Shown here piece by piece: positions 41,275 to 53,200 of a stretch of 64,000 nt of DNA (position 1 is the stretch's first letter; every line of letters starts with the position of its first letter). The position numbers and the translations under genes were made by a program. The stretch comes from Enoplolaimus lenunculus (Eukaryota > Nematoda > Enoplea > Enoplida > Thoracostomopsidae). The stretch spans positions 1 to 64,000 of the forward strand of contig JASANG010002107.1 of assembly GCA_030248215.1 (NCBI GenBank), read 5' to 3'. The notes below the pieces were generated by a model that was given only the letters and a program-made list of their open reading frames with translations, did not search any database and was not told the origin of the DNA.

Positions 41275-44200
41275 GTAAATCATTTTAGAAAATGTTGCGG
41301 TTAGCATTTTGATCTGAGTAAAACTTACCTATAATAACAGAGTGAATGGCAAACCTTACAAACTGTGTCAAAAGCAAAACACGGATACTGTAGTGATCCG
41401 ACTGAGAGGGTAATACAAGGTCGGGGTCCCCGCTTTCAGACTCAATCAATAGGAGTCCGTATCCCTAATAAGAGTTCGTAGGCGTATTTGGTTCCTAAAC
41501 CGTAACTAAAGCCCATAAATGTCTACTATCCCTTATTGTAGCGGTTATATGACTCCAGGACCAAATAAGGTTGAGTTCGAAACTTTAAAACCTACTTAAG
41601 TTTTGAAAGTACATTCCAAAGTATAACCTTGCATTATATCGCTCAAACTTTTGATACCAGACAAAAACGCTATATTCAACGGAAAGTTGCAATACCGAAT
41701 GAATATCAGTATCGAAGGGCGGTGGATGTCGAGTTAAAAATAAATAACAACCCGCAACCGAATACCAAGGGGTAACCTCTACAGAGGCAAAATAAATATC
41801 AATCCCCCTCAAGGGCACTGTGGACTCCGAGGAATTTTAGTTGATTAATTTGGCGTCGAACCAGAAATGGTTGAATTTAGAACTTTTTTTACGTATTTCG
41901 GCTTCTCGTAATCTTCCCTGATATTAGGCATACGATTCCGCACATCAATTTCAATTTTAAAAAATTCGATTTTTGAACATCCTAAACGATCTCTTCTTTC
42001 TTAGCACCAAATAATTTTTTGTCAAAAACTAAAGCAATTGTCTTGTTTCCGACACAAATTCTACAACGAAATCAATTTGTAGGCATGAGATTTTGCGTTC
42101 AAAACGATTGGTTCATCTTCATGGTGAACAACTGTTTCAGCGCCTACTCTAATTGGGTTTTACGCACCAAATCAGTTTTTAGCTGTTTAAAAACAATCGT
42201 CTCTGTGCAACCAACAGGACGCCATTTAATTCAGTTGCACAATCTACATTGAATGATATATAAGCCTGTCTTTGTTGGCAAATTCTTCCGTCCCAAGAGC
42301 CACTGTACAACGTAAAAGTCGAATTTTTCATAAATTCAAATTTGGATTGCCATCTCCAGCGTTGTTTTGCGAACACCGGCATCAGATAATAGCTGAAAAC
42401 ACACGACACTAGTTTCATTTCATAAATACAGTTCTTAATTAGTTCCTTCTCACATAGAGTTGTCCATATCGTATTAGAACACTTGACCTATTTTCTTGAA
42501 ACGGAACTGAAGATACTTCAAGCAGGTGTATTTAATACAAGTTACATATACATCATTTACCAAAAAAACAGAGGTGTAAAACCAAAACATTGCTTGTTTA
42601 ACAGTCCCTCTCGACAAATGTCGACATCTCTATATGAATACGAGGCATCGGAAACTCTTGTGTGCCCTCTTAAGTTTTTTTGCTTCCTCCCAGAGCAGCA
42701 AAGACGATTGGCTATGAGCCTGCGTACATTTTAGCTAGAATTTTAATTTCTGAATGAAAACATAAGCTTAATTTCGAAATCCATGCTTTATACTTTGAGC
42801 CTAAAAATCGTTCGTATAAAATAGCAGCGGCGGCCGCTCTTTCTCGATTAAAAAATTTTCAATTTTGTTACTTTGTGTTAACATTTAATGCTAAAATTGC
42901 GTTAATATTTAGTAATTTATTACTAAAAGTTTTGGCAGTCAAAACAAATTCTGACCAAGAAGCCAAACGCCATTTTCGTGACATTAAAAATTTGTCAAAC
43001 AGGGCCATTGCCATTTTTTCGTAGAAAAAGTTCTTGTGAGGGTGCTTCTCCATTTACCCCCTCACCCAGTGGATTTTATTCTGTATTGGCCTAAACCTGA
43101 ACCTCAGCTTAAACCTTACAAAAGCCTGAACACAAATTTATTCGTAATTCTAAACCTAGGATTATCAGTTGTTATGTTCCCCGCGCTGCCAGGGGCAAGG
43201 CCCCTATAATTAACACGAACTGTCTATTATAGCACTTATCAATCAACCACAATTGGGACAACTAAACGATGGAGCAGCAGCGGCGACGCTGCTACAAGTT
43301 GAGCATCCGAAATCAATTTTATCAACCTATACATGGGTCGAACTTTTACGCGGTCTAGCTGTATTAAAACTATGCTCAAACGAAACATTTGTTAAAATGG
43401 CATCTAAGGTATTCGTTGTAAATTCCGGGTCAGTTGATCAATAAACTCACAGAGAGAATTAGTTATTTCTGGTTATTTCTTAGTTTAATAACACTAAGTA
43501 AATATTTACGAACTCTAAGCGAATTTAATTCCGGATGAGTAGATTAATTATATAATTCAGAATGATAATTATATAATTCAGAATGAGTTCAATAAATAAT
43601 TACGAATTCTGAGTTCTGGCATTTACAATGTAGCAAAAACTAAAAACTGTAAATTCATCTATGTATAAGGGTCGTCTAAAATGTAACAACCGTTCTGGTT
43701 CAACAAAAACTTTTCATTATCGTGTATGCGTCTTAAATTTTAAACCAGTACATCGTAGAGCCTATTTCGGAAAGAGTCAATTTGACTAACCATTTTTTGC
43801 AGTGTACATCTTATTCTTCTGTTGTATACTGTTTAAACGACAGTTTTCGAAATTTTTCAGATGTACACATTGCTGATCTAAAAAGATTAGGCTCAGGCTA
43901 AGTGTAAGCTTCAGACTTAACTTCCGGTTTAAGCTTGAGATAAATGGTGTACAAGAGCCTAGTATTTGTATTGATTTCAGTTGCACAACAAAACAACCTC
44001 TGTGATTGGTTCAGCGTTAACCACTCGCTTTCTTGAAGCGGCGTTTTTTCGACATTTTGTTGCTGGAGATAGTTTTTATCAGTTATCAAGAATTGTTGAA
44101 CGTTATCGTGCGTTCAACGTGTATCCAATGATAATGCCACCCATGGAAGATTTATCTGAAGAATTAAGGTAAGCATGCGGTTTTAGAAACGTTACAACCA

Positions 44201-47200
44201 GCGGGAGTAACCGGAATTGTAAAACACCGAAACCGGAAAGTTGAAGAATGCCAGAACTGGAAACAGAGCCAGAACCGGAAAACAAAAATACTTAAAATGT
44301 CATTTTAACGATATTTTATCGCTTTTAATAAAATAAACACAACATTTAGAACGCCAAAATCATGAAACAAATTCAGTAGCTGGAAACGTATGATAAATTC
44401 TGGAGTATGGCACAAATTGAAAAGTTTGGCAATACACGCTGAGACAATTTTAGAAAATCAGTTAAAATAATATGCCAATTTTTCTTAAATTTTCGAATGA
44501 GAAATTTTTTTAATATTGTAAATGTCGGAAAATTGCGGTAAAGGAATATCGTATTTATTACCGGAAGTGGATTGTAAAAAAGACCGGATTTCCCTACCGA
44601 AACCACAATTCCGGTTGCACTCTGGTTATAACATTTAAGCCAATCAGTACATCGCAGAATATTTACATGAAACTGGAGGCAAGCGAGTATATGAGAACAA
44701 ACGTTATATACGTGATTAGAATTTGTCCCATTAGTTTTAAGCTTTATTAAAAGCGTCAAAACATTAATGTTTGCATTTTTCAGTCCAAAAATGCGCGAAT
44801 TGTCGCAACAAAACATTACAAAATATCTCGAGTTTGTCGAAATTTCACGTCGACTTGCACGCTTATACAATCAACCCACTGTTATTCAGTTCAAATTATC
44901 GTGTGTTGTGCCAACACCTTCAATGGTTAGTGGCGGAAGCTGGTTTGAATATTGAAGTTTTTGAATAAATTTTTTATTTAACCCTTTCTCACATGAATTT
45001 TCAATTTCAAATGAGACGTAATTTCAAGGTAAGGTTCCAACCCCAGTCTCACGGGTGAGAGGCGTTTACGATGACTACTGTGCTATAGGAGCTTGCGCTC
45101 GAGCCCGATGGGGCTCTCACGTCTTGTGGAGATTTTGCACTGTGCATATATGTTAGAATTGTTAAACACTGCTCACAGTGTCTGTATTGCCGGCATATTA
45201 TTGTATTTAGTTGCTCATAGTATACTCTATGAGTGAGAGGGTTACATTATTGTTTATGTTTACGTTGTCCTGTTAAACGTCATAACTTAGCTTTTATTAC
45301 ATTTGCACTAAAACATCCAATTTGAATAATTCATGTCACCTTTTTCCCTTTTCATAATAAAAACCTAACACCAATAATTTAAAATATGGTTTGCACAAAG
45401 TTTTACGCAGTTATATAAATACCAGGGTACCTTCAAAATTTGTTATAAATCATGTCTATATCTGGCAATTTTTCATTACAGACATGTGCAATTGTTCGAA
45501 GTGAAATAAAAATTACGAAACTCATCCAATATCTTAAAAATTTCGATGCGCCCCCCATTTTTTCTTCAAAATTTTAGAAAGCCCCGCGAATATTTACACG
45601 CCTCAATTGTGTTTTTCAGACATTATCTGAATCTTTTTACCTCAACATCCGTTCTCCGTTTCCGTTATTTTGATTACCATATCTTTCCGTTTACGTTTCT
45701 GACATTTTTACTATTCGTTTTAAACCCTGATAAATACAATAGACTAGAAACTTAAATTTGACTTTTATAAATACTGCTAATCCGAACGTTATCTGTTTTG
45801 CGTCGGTAAAATTAGCGTTTGCGTTTGTCACAGTTATAGAAACATCAGAAGTTTTGTTGTTTTTGTGCTCATAGTACTGTATTGACCCGAATAAGAGGGG
45901 GTCCCCATTTTAAGTCCGATAGAGTCCATAAATGTCAATTAACCCTAATTGTAGCGCATAAACGACTCCAGGACCAAGTAATTTGATTTCAAAACTTTAA
46001 AGCGTATTTAAATTATAAAAGTACATTCCTAAGTATAACCTTGTATTATCGCTCAAGCTATTGACACAAGACAAATAAACGTATAATTCAACGGATACCA
46101 TAAATAACAGTCCGTAACCGAATAACCACGGTGTGTACCCTCTGGAGAGGCCAAATAAATGTCAGTCCCTCCTCATTTTCGCGTCACTACAGTACGTAGT
46201 AAATAATTTTAAATCGTTCAATTTTTCATATTATAAAAACGCTCAAATTGTTCGATTTAAAATAAAAATGACGAAATTCATCCTTAATTTGGTATTTATT
46301 TTAGAACGCTTTAGCGTCAGAACTAAGCGGTAAAGACGAAGACAATCTATTGGCAGGTGCTCGCTCGATTGCAAAGTATATTGAAACTGGTCAAAAGGTA
46401 AATTTTAATTTATACAGGATTACATAGCATTGCTATGGATAGTTTAATTTTTTAAATTTTCAAGAAAGCGGTATATACTTCTGCTCATGTTTGGTACAAA
46501 AAACGTAAAATTCATGTCAATCATAGAAGGCCTGTCCAGTACGCAAAAGCCTAAGCCAAACTCTAAACCTGACTATAAACCTAAGCGTAGACCAAAATAT
46601 ATGCCTAATCCTAATCATATAAGCTTAAGCTAAACACCTCAGTCTCTAAGTTCATATAGTTTCGTGTTTCCAACTGGGAAGGCCGTTGTTAAAACTTGGG
46701 CCTCATCGCTGATGCTTTGTAAGTAACATTTTCGTGTTAAAATGCACCATATTCAACAAGTACACAACACTGCCCACTCTTTAAAATAAATGTTTGCTGG
46801 CTAAATAATGCAGAGAGATTAATATTATACCGCAGCTCCCACTATCCTTAATTTCAAGAACTTGTTTGCTGATTAATATACCAAAGAGATGATAAGGTTA
46901 ATATATCTGCTCCCGCAATTTCTGGAACACAAAAACATAATCATTAAAAGGCTTTATTATATATAATGTAATTAGTTAGAGCAAGGGTGGATGATCACTC
47001 TTTATAACAAGAGTGTGCAACTGGGTACATTCTGTGTATATTAAACAATGTACCCGGCACGCGTTGCGTGTTTGGCCTACCCCCCTTGTTTAGTGGGTCT
47101 TTATGCAGGTTTAAATGGTAGTAAAGGAGGAAATTGTAACCCCCTCTTGTTTAAGGGGGGTAGGTGTACTGAAGCATACTGTTAATCTCTTGCTTGAACC

Positions 47201-50200
47201 CATCCCCTGATTGAGGGGGGGGGGTCGAACAAAAATGCAACGCGTGCTGGTACATTCTTTAATACACAGAATGTACCCAGTTGCACACTCTTGTTATAAA
47301 GACTGATCATCCACTCTAATAGAGTAAAGGTTCCACATTAATTTTTATTCCGGTAGGATTTCCTGTAAAAATTCAATTCCCGTTTCTTTTCCGGTAAAAC
47401 TTAGTTCCTGTTGGAACCCTCATTTCGAGGGCAAAAATCTCCCACGCTCGCTGTGCTCGCTCTACAAAAAATTACCAAGAGATTTTTTTGTACCTTCCCG
47501 AAATGAAGTCTTTTACTATACTCATGACTAAAGGACCCCCTATTATAAACGTAAAACGGGTCGCATGAAAATTGATATTTTCTTCCAGGATACAAGTCAA
47601 CTAATACCAGATCGTAATCTGAACGATGCGCTACTCTTAGGAATTGACGCTTGCAAAATTATATTTGAGGTAAAATTGCTTTTATTTCATTTCGGCGTCG
47701 GTTTTATTACTTTTAGGTACAGCGGATACATCTGAGATAGAGTTGTGCACAAACTACTTAGAGCATATATGCTACACTTAGTAATGTTTAACCAAGGAAT
47801 TTTAACACACGGTTGAAAGTATATCTTTATTCCGTCTTACCCTGCCAAGCGCTCGTTATTCAGGATGTCCTACAGGTATACCACCCAGTCAGACGCTGGA
47901 GCATTTTTTCATTTGTTTGTCATATTTATACTACTGTAGTGTCCCGAATAAAAGGGTAAACTGATATTTATTTGGCCTATCCAAAAGGTATCCCCTGTTA
48001 TACGGTTACGTACTGTTTATTTTTAACCCACGCTCTGCCACCCTTCGTTACTTATATATATATATATCTGGTACTGCAACTATCCGTTGAGTTAAACGGT
48101 TATTTGTCTTACGTCAATAACTTGAGGGATCATGCAAGGTTATACTTAGAAATGTACTTTCGAAATTTATGTATGCTTTAAAGTTTCAAACTGAAATTAT
48201 TTGGTCCTAGAGTCATTTATGCGCTACAATTAGGGATAATTGCATTTATGGACTCTAATTAGGGATAGGGATTCTATCCGCCTACGGATTCTTATTAGGG
48301 ATACGGACTCCTATTGATTTGGACTCACAAAATGGAGACCCCTCTTATTACCCCACACCCTCTTATTCGGATCACTATAGTATTTGTTTCACATTAATTG
48401 CAACAGATAAATAAAGTTATTTCTAGTAAATTACATTTAGTTATAATAATGAGTTTACTTTTGATTTCAAATTTCCCCAAGTCTAATTTTTGCTTTTAGA
48501 TCTACGTACTGTTGTGACTCGAATAAGAGTGGGTCCTCATTTTGATTGCCGATCCATAGGAGTCCGTATTCCTAATAAGAGCTCTTAAGCGGATAGAGTC
48601 TCTAAACCTAATTGGAGTTCATAAATGTCAATTACCATTTATTGTAGCGCATAAATGACTCCAGCACCCAATAAAGTTGAGTTCGAAACTTTAAAGCGTA
48701 CTTAAGTTTTGAAAGTACATTCTTAAGTATAACCTTGCATTATCGGTCAATCTATTGACACAAGACAAATAAACGTTTAATTCAACGGATAACTGCTGTA
48801 TCGGATATATATCAGTAACGATGGGTGGCGGAACGCGGGTTAAAAATAAATAACTGTCCGCAACCGAATAACAGGTAGGTACCGTCTGGAGAGGCGGGTC
48901 ACTACAGTATAAAATTCTACTATAGACATGTCCATCTTTTAACGGTTAGAAATTTTGACGCCATTGCGTTACCTGGCTAAAATACTGAAACAATATTACG
49001 CCGAAATTACATTTAGCAAACACGCTTGCAACGCAGATTATTATTAAATTCAAAAATTTGACACTGAAATAACCATGGAAGAATTGTCAATTAAGGTTGT
49101 ATTCGCAATTAAAACCAAATTGTTTCGTTGCTGTTGAGATTTGCCTACCGCAAAACGATATATGTCAGGACCTGAATAACTGGTCAGCACCTGAATAACA
49201 GTTAATCAGGCCCTGAATAACAATTGGTCAGGACCTGAATAACTCTTGGACAGGACCTGAATAACAGTTGGACAGGACCTGAATAACAATTGGTCAGGAC
49301 CTGAATAACAATTGGTCAGGACCTGAATAACAGTTGGACAGGACCTGAATAACAATTGGTCAGGACCTGAATAACAATTGGTCAGGACCTGAATAACAGT
49401 TGGTCAGGCCATGATTAACAATTGGTCAGGACCTGAATCACAATTGGTCAGGAATAACAATTGGTTCGATGTTGGAAACTGAACCGACCCAAACATTAAT
49501 AATTACTGTTAAATTGATTGTCATTGGATATTATGTAAAATGAAACAAGTTTTTGTTGCAACGTAATTTGTTAAAAATGTATAATTATCCTAGCAGTTGC
49601 CGGAACAGGAACAGGAGCCGGAATCTGAAACAATTTTCATCACCGAGTAACTGTGGGAGTTTTTAGAAAACTCCAAAAAAACGGCTTAAGCGAATTTTCA
49701 GCTATCTCATCATCAAATTTTATGAAAACACAACAGAAACAGTTTATTAACAAAATTGAAGTAATTGCAAAAACGCTCTTTCGAAATAACAATTTTTCAA
49801 AGACAAAGTTGAAAATATTTAAATGATTAGAAATAATTTGCCACAAAAGCGGGAAAAATTCCGGTTTCTGTATCTTTGCACGCAAAAACGGGAACCGACA
49901 CAGGAATTGAACTTTTTTGTACGAATTCCGTCCGGAACAGGAATTCCGGTTGAACCCTGATATACGGAGTTATTTACATTTTAGCAATGCATAAAAGACA
50001 ATATACCATTGCTTATCGATGCAGAATTGAAGGCGTCCCATTTAGCAATGTACGCGGTATATTTGGGATTCGCCAATCGTTACTGCCGAGAAAAGCCGTG
50101 TTTATACGTAACATACCAATGCTATATGAAGGTAAAATTCAAATTCGGTAGTTGCTAATTAAAGTTGACGAACAGTTTCTACAATAGGTTTCAATATGCG

Positions 50201-53200
50201 ATCAAAGTTTAAAATATAAACATTGTGTATTAAAATGAGCTTAAAAAACACACATTGTCACTTAGCTTTAGCTCACCATAAAATGCTAGATTTCTCACTA
50301 ACCGCCCACCCACCCCTTGGGTCCGCCTGCGAATGTAAGTGTTAAACCGTCCAGCAATTCGAGGTATTGTGAACTCACAATTCAACTACTGTTTTAAGCG
50401 TGCAACTCAAACAGGCAGATACGATTTTTGCACCATTCTCGATTCTTTTAAGCTTCTCACGTCCGAAACCAAGTACCGCTACAAGTATCTCATAGACAAG
50501 GAATGGAACATTCGTTGTCACAGATTCAAAATATTCAAATTTTAAATTTATGTTTTCTGAAATATTTTAGCATATTCCGGATTTGCTCAAGCAATGTATA
50601 AACGTTTCGAAGCAAATGCATCAAACATTTGGAGCAAAATTGGTTCGTGGTGCCTACATGGAACAAGAGCAAGAAATTGCAGCGTCATTAGGTTTGTCAC
50701 TCTTGTTTTCGCTCGCGGCAATTTTCAAAGAAATATGTATTATGTATATATTAGAACGTTTTATGAAAGTTTGGTTAAATTTACAAATTCTAATCTAGAA
50801 TTTTTCATTCAAATCCTATAATAATATCTTTATATGTGGCAATGTGGTCCATTTTTTTGTTTTACGGAATGCATACGCTTCGCATGTTCATAACGATATA
50901 AATCTTAAGTTCTGTCTGGAAAATAATCTTATCTTGTACGACTGTTGAAACTTTCTAGTTTCTTTTCTTCACCTACGGCTTTAAAATCAGGTCACTTCTG
51001 TGATGCCGTTCAGTTAAATTAAGCAGGTTTGCATGCTAAACGTTATACTCACAATTTGTGCAGCAAGTCAGTTGCTCCACTCCGGTAACTCAGCCCAACG
51101 GCACCTCGCTACCCACTGCGCCGAGAGTTCGACTGCAGTTTCAGCCGTCCGTTGAAGCATTACTCGCAGCTTCGCTCACCGTAGTCCGCACTAAAGGTCT
51201 GTTTTAAGACCTGGGAAAAAGTAAAATTTTTTGCAGTCTATAACTTAGCACGCAAAACCAACCAAAATAACAAATGTTAGGCTTAAAGTCACGCGCCCAA
51301 AGCGGTTACCCTAGTTGCATATAATTTTACCACAAATTCTTCGTTCCGCGAAAATAAGAGGAAATTCGGCGTACATTTTACATTAAAAATGAATAAACAA
51401 CAACAACAATAAAACTGAGAAGAGCTTTATTCTACGGTAGAATTTTTGCACAAAAAATGCTTGTGAACGTATAGACAGAACTGGTAACTGTTCAATACAT
51501 TTCTACATTCTTAATCACGTCTTAAATGAATAAAATATATTCTGTCCGAATAATAAAGCTTTTTGCTTTCAGCTTAAAACTTTGCTTATAAAACACATAG
51601 ATTTGCGTAAATTATTAGAACTTAAATTTTTCAACGAGGAAAATTGTATCAAATTGATTAAAGGCATAAGTTTAGCTGGGTTTCTGAAACGCTACTTTAG
51701 TGCAACATTACTTACGTACGTCCTAACTAATTACTCAACATTGTATCGTTTTTAAAAGCGAACTCAAGTTAAGTAAATACTTAAGTCGCTGCCTAATTTT
51801 TATATATTACAAACGAACCATTCTGGTATGCTAATTTTCGTCTAAAAGTAATGGTAGACTAATGGCGTTATTACAAAACTTTTTTTTACATGTCTTTTGC
51901 TTTTTTTGCTCAACCGAGATGACAAAGGCACCGCAAGTTCAGAACCACCCGCTTACACAACAACATCCGCTGCACAAATGCTAATCTCGAGACCATTGCT
52001 GTGGCATACCCATTAAATTTATGAAATTTGAACCAATCACTAAAACCATCTTAACACAAGATTGTTTATCACATTTAAACTGTATCAGTAGTGCAAAAAG
52101 GCGCGTTTTACGCCCTCCTCGTCCTCCTCCTCCCTAAAGGGGGGGGGGAAGAGAGAGGGTGTTCGCGCCCGCCCCCCCCCCCTCTAGCAGGGTCCCTTGC
52201 GCCACCTACTCCTCCTCAATTACGTGGAGGAGGAGTGACGAGCAGGAGGAGGGGTGGAGGAGGACGAGGGGCAGGGAAAGATTAAACATATAGGAATGCA
52301 GTATTGTTTAGAACAGTCTTTATATATAATATATGTAACACATTATATAGTTTTGCTTTTAATAATATGGTATACACTGCTTTCAAAATACTTTTAAGAA
52401 TCCCGCCGCTATAGTTTTGAAATTGTCAGTTGAACTTATACAAAAATAAATCGTATATATAGCAGGGTGCAAAGCGGATTGAATTATACCGTAATCGGAA
52501 CAGCAAAGGTATACTGGAATCGGAACAGCTAAGTTATACCGGAATCGGAACTAGAAACTTTGTGACTACACAGATGATTTGTACTAGGTAAAAGTGCCCC
52601 TAGAAAGGACAGATTGTGATATGTTTCGCTTGAAGCATGTAAAAGAGTTTAAACAATGGTCAGTTAAACCATAGATCAGTAGGTAATGCTTATAATATTA
52701 GCTCCATAACTTCTATGAAAATAGTTGTCATCTATATCTTTGACGGCTGTCTTTCAGTGTTAACACGCTTGCGGTCAGTGAAACAAGAAACATATGGGCA
52801 CAGCGGACATCACCTATAGCGTTTGTTGGGTTTTACAATGTTCAGTTTATATGTGATCTAATCTAGCATTCTTCATTGGAAGAGGATATTTTTGGAGGTT
52901 TAAAAAATATTACGTGTCAATTTATAGCTTAACAGATGAAAGTTCGTTGGGCCCATATGTTTCTTGTTTCACTGACCGCAAGCGTGTTAACACTGAAAGA
53001 CAGCCGTCAAAGATATAGATGACAACTATTTTCATAGAAGTTATGGAGTTAATATTATAAACATTACCTACTTATCTATGGTCTAACTGACCATTGTTTA
53101 AACTCTTTTACATGCTTCAATCGAAACATATCACAATCTGTTCCTTCTAGGGGCACTTTTACCTAGCTTCTTTCTTTTACATGGGATACGGCGAGGTTTT

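Noticed and set aside
44373-44870. 165-codon open frame on the minus strand
   Set aside because: It overlaps PRODH intron 3 and exon 4 on the other strand and crosses a C-family repeat. No recognisable domain; a chance frame.
49163-49464. CRISPR-like array
   Set aside because: The units are directly adjacent with no unique spacers, in an animal intron; it is a minisatellite.
52091-52285. 64-codon Pro/Gly/Arg-rich frame
   Set aside because: A by-product of the CCTCCTCC/GGAGGAGG palindrome inside a PRODH intron.
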